Below are positions 21,525 to 23,946 of a stretch of 23,946 nt of DNA, piece after piece. This DNA is from Lachnospiraceae bacterium UBA1753 (lineage in GTDB: Bacteria > Bacillota > Clostridia > Lachnospirales > Lachnospiraceae): NCBI GenBank assembly GCA_002317595.1, contig DCHL01000029.1, positions 1-23,946 of the forward strand, in the 5' to 3' direction. Each line of letters opens with the position of its first letter. Position 1 is the stretch's first letter. The notes beneath the pieces were generated by a model. It searched no databases and had not been told where the DNA came from. It saw only the letters and a list, made by a program, of their open reading frames with translations. The translations under genes were made by a program, and so were the position numbers.

Positions 21525-22419
21525 CGTTACCTCTAATTCTGTCATCATCAAGAAAATCTATCTCGTCCTGTCCATACACCTGAAAATCCGACCAGGCATC
21601 CTCAATAATCTTCAGATTCCTAGAGACATCATCCTGCTTTTTAATGCACAGTGAAACGACAAGGGCGTTGATAAGGCTCAAGGGCGCAACAAGTGAATCC
21701 ACAATAGAAACACTGTCACTTCTTGCAAAAAGATTGCAGGAAGAATACAGATTCATGGGCGAGTGCGCCGAGTCTGTTATCGAAATAACGCAGGCATTAC
21801 GGTTGTTCGCAAATTCCATGGCCTTAAGCGTCCTCATGGAATACCTGGGAAATCCAATTCCAACCAGCACGTCGTCACTTCCAATGGAAATCATCTGCTC
21901 AAATATCTCGCTCACCGAAGTGGTCTGAATTAATCTTGCATTCCCAAACATCATATTGAGATAAAATGCAAGAAACGACGCCAGCGGGGCATCCTGCCTG
22001 ATACCGATTATATAGATATTCCTTGCATTTGCAATCAGCTCACAGGTGGCATCAAAGGCCTCAGGATTAAGCAGACTCAGAGTATCTGCTATTCTTTCAA
22101 TATCAGATTTCAGTACTGCATCAATAATCTCCGACTGGCTTCTCTGTCCATACGTCAGGCCGACAGTCTGCATATTATCAAGCCTTGACCTGATGACCTC
22201 CCTGAGCGCTTTCTGCAGCTCAGGATAACCACCATAGCCAAGGCTTCCTGCGAACCGGACAACGGTAGACTCAGACACCGAAACTGCATGCCCCAGCTTT
22301 GCAGCAGTCATATACGAAGCCTGTTCAGGATTGTCCTTAATATAGTCAGCTATTCTTTTTTGCCCTTTGCTCATGGATGCATACAATTCATCCATCTTCG
22401 CAAATAATTCAGTCTGCAT
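21517..22419 (-). CDS. MurR/RpiR family transcriptional regulator
   Basis: This 300-residue regulator has the RpiR layout: an N-terminal helix-turn-helix domain (1-77, recognition region about AKLGHAVSVSESTVVRFAGSLG at 40-61) and a C-terminal SIS domain (about 110-245) that normally binds a phosphorylated sugar or amino sugar. RNIYIIGIRQDA and the GDDVLVGIGFPRYS stretch are the SIS phosphate-binding region; the last 45 residues are a charged tail. CGGAGGATAA lies before the ATG, only 16 bases past the tetR stop, and its stop overlaps the flavoprotein start. No sugar-phosphate gene is adjacent, so its ligand cannot be read from context. Confidence 0.9.
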   Translation of the reverse strand: MQTELFAKMDELYASMSKGQKRIADYIKDNPEQASYMTAAKLGHAVSVSESTVVRFAGSLGYGGYPELQKALREVIRSRLDNMQTVGLTYGQRSQSEIIDAVLKSDIERIADTLSLLNPEAFDATCELIANARNIYIIGIRQDAPLASFLAFYLNMMFGNARLIQTTSVSEIFEQMISIGSDDVLVGIGFPRYSMRTLKAMEFANNRNACVISITDSAHSPMNLYSSCNLFARSDSVSIVDSLVAPLSLINALVVSLCIKKQDDVSRNLKIIEDAWSDFQVYGQDEIDFLDDDRIRGNDG

Positions 22420-22435
22420 TTATCCTCCGAAAAAA

Positions 22436-22990
22436 TCAGGCCTTCTTAAGTGCCTCATAAATGTTCTTAAGGCTCTCCCTTGTCTCATCCTCCGTGAGAT
22501 CAAAGTCACCGTTTAACACCATGCACGCAAGTCCATGTACGTAGGTCCAGAAATTAGAGAATATTGCGCCTGCCTTCTGAGCCGGAACACCATCAACCTT
22601 CCTGAGCTCCTTAAGGACAAACATCTTGTCCCCGCCGTTAATGAACTCGTAGGTGCTGACCTCCTTCTTGTAGTGGCTCACGAAAAGAATCGTGAAGAGC
22701 TTCTCCTGCTCCCTGGCGAAATTAATGTATGTAATTCCAAGGTCCACAAAGGGTACCGGCGAATCCTTGGGTGCATTATCATAGTATTCTGAAAATACCT
22801 CGCCTGCCATATGGATGACATCCTTAACAAGATCCTCCATATTCTCATACGCCCTGAAAATTGGCTGTGTCGAGCATCCTGCCTTGGCAGCAACTCTTCT
22901 GGCAGTTACAGCCTCAAGACCTTCCTCTGAAGCAAGAGCAAGTGCGCTCTCTGAAATCATCTCTTTTGTAATTGTCTGTTTTCTTGCCAT
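22436..22990 (-). CDS. TetR/AcrR family transcriptional regulator
   Basis: This 184-residue regulator has an N-terminal TetR helix-turn-helix (about 28-48, VTARRVAAKAGCSTQPIFRAY) and a helical ligand-binding domain with an FSNFWTYVHGLACMV helix as in many TetR proteins. The start at 22990 is chosen because AAGGAG lies five bases upstream; that site overlaps the thioesterase stop, two bases away. The frame extends six codons further without a better site. The thioesterase is the first gene of the unit and a long inverted repeat overlaps its promoter, so autoregulation is likely. The ligand may be an acyl-CoA or fatty acid by association, which is only an inference. Confidence 0.9.
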   Translation of the reverse strand: MARKQTITKEMISESALALASEEGLEAVTARRVAAKAGCSTQPIFRAYENMEDLVKDVIHMAGEVFSEYYDNAPKDSPVPFVDLGITYINFAREQEKLFTILFVSHYKKEVSTYEFINGGDKMFVLKELRKVDGVPAQKAGAIFSNFWTYVHGLACMVLNGDFDLTEDETRESLKNIYEALKKA

Positions 22991-22992
22991 GT

Positions 22993-23421
22993 CTACTCCT
23001 TTACACAAGCCTTAAGTGTATCAAAAATATCTGGATAAAGCATTTTCATATGAAACGGCTTCATATCCTCAGTAACAAAACAATGTGAACTCCCACCTGT
23101 GGTCCTTACTTCCCCGGTCTCCTTATCCCTGACCTCATACTTAAACTCACATTTAACACCGTTGAACCTGACGCACTTCAGAAAAATCTGAAAAGTATCA
23201 CCAAAGGTAAAAGCCTTCTTATACTGAACATCAACGCTAAGAACCGGAATCAGAATCCCTGTCTCCTCAAGGCGGTCATAGGGAAGTCCTATACTCTCAA
23301 GAAAATAAAGCCTTGCCTCCTCAAACCATCTAACATAGTTCGAATGATGCACAATTTTCATCCTGTCGGTCTCATAATACTGGACAGGTCTCTCATAAGG
23401 TCCAAACACTATGTCACACAT
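22993..23421 (-). CDS. Hot-dog fold acyl-CoA thioesterase (4HBT/YbgC-like)
   Basis: This 142-residue cytoplasmic protein has the single hot-dog domain of 4-hydroxybenzoyl-CoA-type thioesterases. The YbgC-type active-site block is visible as YYETDRMKIVHHSNYVRWFEEAR (residues 15-37), quoted here in outline, with likely catalytic D19 and the following H-x-x-Y. Such enzymes release free acid from short- or medium-chain acyl-CoA or acyl-ACP. The start is uncertain: AGAGG abuts the ATG at 23421 with no spacing, while an in-frame GTG at 23409 lies 12 bases from it; 23421 is kept because the family sequence begins nearby. It is the first gene of a run continuing through tetR to rpsA. Confidence 0.87.
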   Translation of the reverse strand: MCDIVFGPYERPVQYYETDRMKIVHHSNYVRWFEEARLYFLESIGLPYDRLEETGILIPVLSVDVQYKKAFTFGDTFQIFLKCVRFNGVKCEFKYEVRDKETGEVRTTGGSSHCFVTEDMKPFHMKMLYPDIFDTLKACVKE

Positions 23422-23433
23422 CCTCTTCGCTTT

Positions 23434-23476
23434 GTTATTTTAAACTGTTTATGTTAACTACTTTGTTTAAAATAAC
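23434..23476. promoter_or_regulatory. Long inverted repeat over the thioesterase-tetR promoter, putative operator
   Basis: GTTATTTTAAAC (23434-23445) and GTTTAAAATAAC (23465-23476) are a perfect 12-bp inverted repeat with a 19-base spacer; a central GTTAAC (23453-23458) sits almost on the symmetry axis. The right arm covers the -10 box and the left arm falls near +20 to +30, so a bound protein would block initiation. The TetR product of the second gene is the obvious candidate. Confidence 0.6.
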
Positions 23477-23497
23477 ATACGTTCTCATTAATGTCAA
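23469..23497 (-). promoter_or_regulatory. Promoter of the thioesterase-tetR operon
   Basis: A perfect TTGACA (23497-23492) is followed after 17 bases by TATTTT (23474-23469) on the minus strand. Transcription would start near 23462, about 40 bases before the thioesterase ATG. The -10 lies within one arm of the inverted repeat. Confidence 0.6.
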
Positions 23498-23507
23498 TAT
23501 ATAAAAA

Positions 23508-23550
23508 CAAGGCTCTCCCAAGTGACGGAAAGTCAACTGGGAAAGCCTTG
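23508..23550 (-). terminator. Intrinsic terminator of the oxaloacetate decarboxylase gene
   Basis: CAAGGCT (23508-23514) pairs with AGCCTTG (23544-23550), and TCCCA (23516-23520) with TGGGA (23538-23542) after one mismatch, with a further TGAC/GTCA at the tip. On the minus strand the hairpin is followed by TTTTTAT. It begins 29 bases past the stop of the oadA-like gene. Confidence 0.85.
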
Positions 23551-23578
23551 AAAAAATCATTTTAAATTAAAGGTCAGA

Positions 23579-23946
23579 TTATACAGGGTATGCTCCGTTA
23601 GCCTTGTCAGCCTTAGTTGCATCAACACCTGTCTGCTGAGCCTCACGGTACTTGAAGTACTCAGTAGCAACCTGAGGGAACAGAGCGTATGAAAGAACGT
23701 CCTCTTCCTGCTGCTTGTACTGCTTCATCTCAGCCTCAATGCTCTCAAGCTCAGGCTCTGTATGACCTGTTGCCTCAGCTGAACGTGCTGTTGAACGAGG
23801 CTCGCCAGGGATAACCTTGTCGATTACTTCCTGGTTCATAGGCTTAACAGTCTGTCCGTAGTTTCCACGAAGGAGATCCTTGAACTCGCCTGTAGCCATC
23901 TTGTATCTCTCGCCCATAAGAACGTTGAAGATAGCCTGTGTACCAA
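23579..23946 (-). CDS. oadA: Oxaloacetate decarboxylase alpha / pyruvate carboxylase B subunit, C-terminal part, cut by window edge
   Basis: About 122 C-terminal residues of a biotin-dependent carboxyltransferase subunit are present; the frame enters from the right edge without a start (an internal ATG at 23917 is not the start). VGTQAIFNVLMGERYK, then EFKDLLRGNYGQT and EEDVLSYALFPQVATEYFKYR match the conserved end of the PYC/OadA domain. The protein stops shortly after, in an Ala/Lys/Thr-rich tail, without a biotin-carrier domain and its MKM motif, so the biotin carrier must be a separate protein. The role would be oxaloacetate/pyruvate interconversion, either Na+-pumping with partner subunits or soluble. 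Which one cannot be told from this fragment. Confidence 0.88.
   Translation of the reverse strand, partial: GTQAIFNVLMGERYKMATGEFKDLLRGNYGQTVKPMNQEVIDKVIPGEPRSTARSAEATGHTEPELESIEAEMKQYKQQEEDVLSYALFPQVATEYFKYREAQQTGVDATKADKANGAYPV

Noticed and set aside
1..23946. Mobile elements, prophage, CRISPR arrays, tRNA or rRNA genes
   Set aside because: No transposase, integrase, regularly spaced repeats or RNA-gene structures were seen. The HNH-like gene was considered as a mobile element but lacks the catalytic His and an intron-like context.

Overview
The window reads as chromosomal DNA of an anaerobic, motile Firmicute, most likely a Lachnospiraceae member of the Butyrivibrio/Roseburia type. This is inferred from gene content: a complete Rnf operon in the clostridial order rnfCDGEAB, a cmk-ispH-S1 block, chemotaxis genes, an oxaloacetate decarboxylase alpha subunit that ends without a biotin-carrier domain, and strong GGAGG-type ribosome binding sites. 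No rRNA, tRNA, CRISPR array, insertion sequence or prophage gene was seen. Coding density is high and no gene-free stretch exceeds about 250 bases.

Left part (1-7259). The minus strand carries the start of PEP carboxykinase (pckA), an M24 aminopeptidase P, a small three-helix membrane protein, threonine synthase, and a secreted SleB-type cell-wall hydrolase. A two-gene plus-strand unit encodes a CheY-like receiver and a CheX/CheC-like protein; it converges on thrC through a bidirectional terminator. A plus-strand gene with its own good promoter (6468-7259) encodes the least ordinary protein here: two AP2-type DNA-binding repeats around a domain resembling an HNH homing endonuclease whose key histidine is replaced.

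Middle part (7245-15383). Eight minus-strand genes appear to form one run: rnfC, rnfD, rnfG, rnfE, rnfA, rnfB, a membrane-anchored GH25 lysozyme-like protein and a GH31 alpha-glucosidase. The six Rnf genes would form the ferredoxin:NAD+ oxidoreductase that pumps Na+ or H+. The two glycosidases follow with almost no gap. The probable transcription stop of this run lies inside the opposing AP2 gene.

Right part (15505-23946). A plus-strand RNase H-fold exonuclease-like gene, possibly leaderless, converges on cheR. Beyond a terminator lies a tightly packed, overlapping minus-strand operon: acyl-CoA thioesterase, TetR regulator, RpiR regulator, HI0933-type flavoprotein, cytidylate kinase, IspH and ribosomal protein S1. 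Its first promoter contains a perfect 12-bp inverted repeat, a good candidate for a TetR autoregulatory operator. The window closes with the C-terminal end of an oxaloacetate decarboxylase / pyruvate carboxylase carboxyltransferase subunit.

Most genes are housekeeping. The parts most worth following up are the AP2/dead-HNH protein, the candidate operator at 23434-23476, the cysteine-rich tail on RnfE, the GH25 domain lacking an active-site aspartate, and the CheX-like protein with an altered motif.
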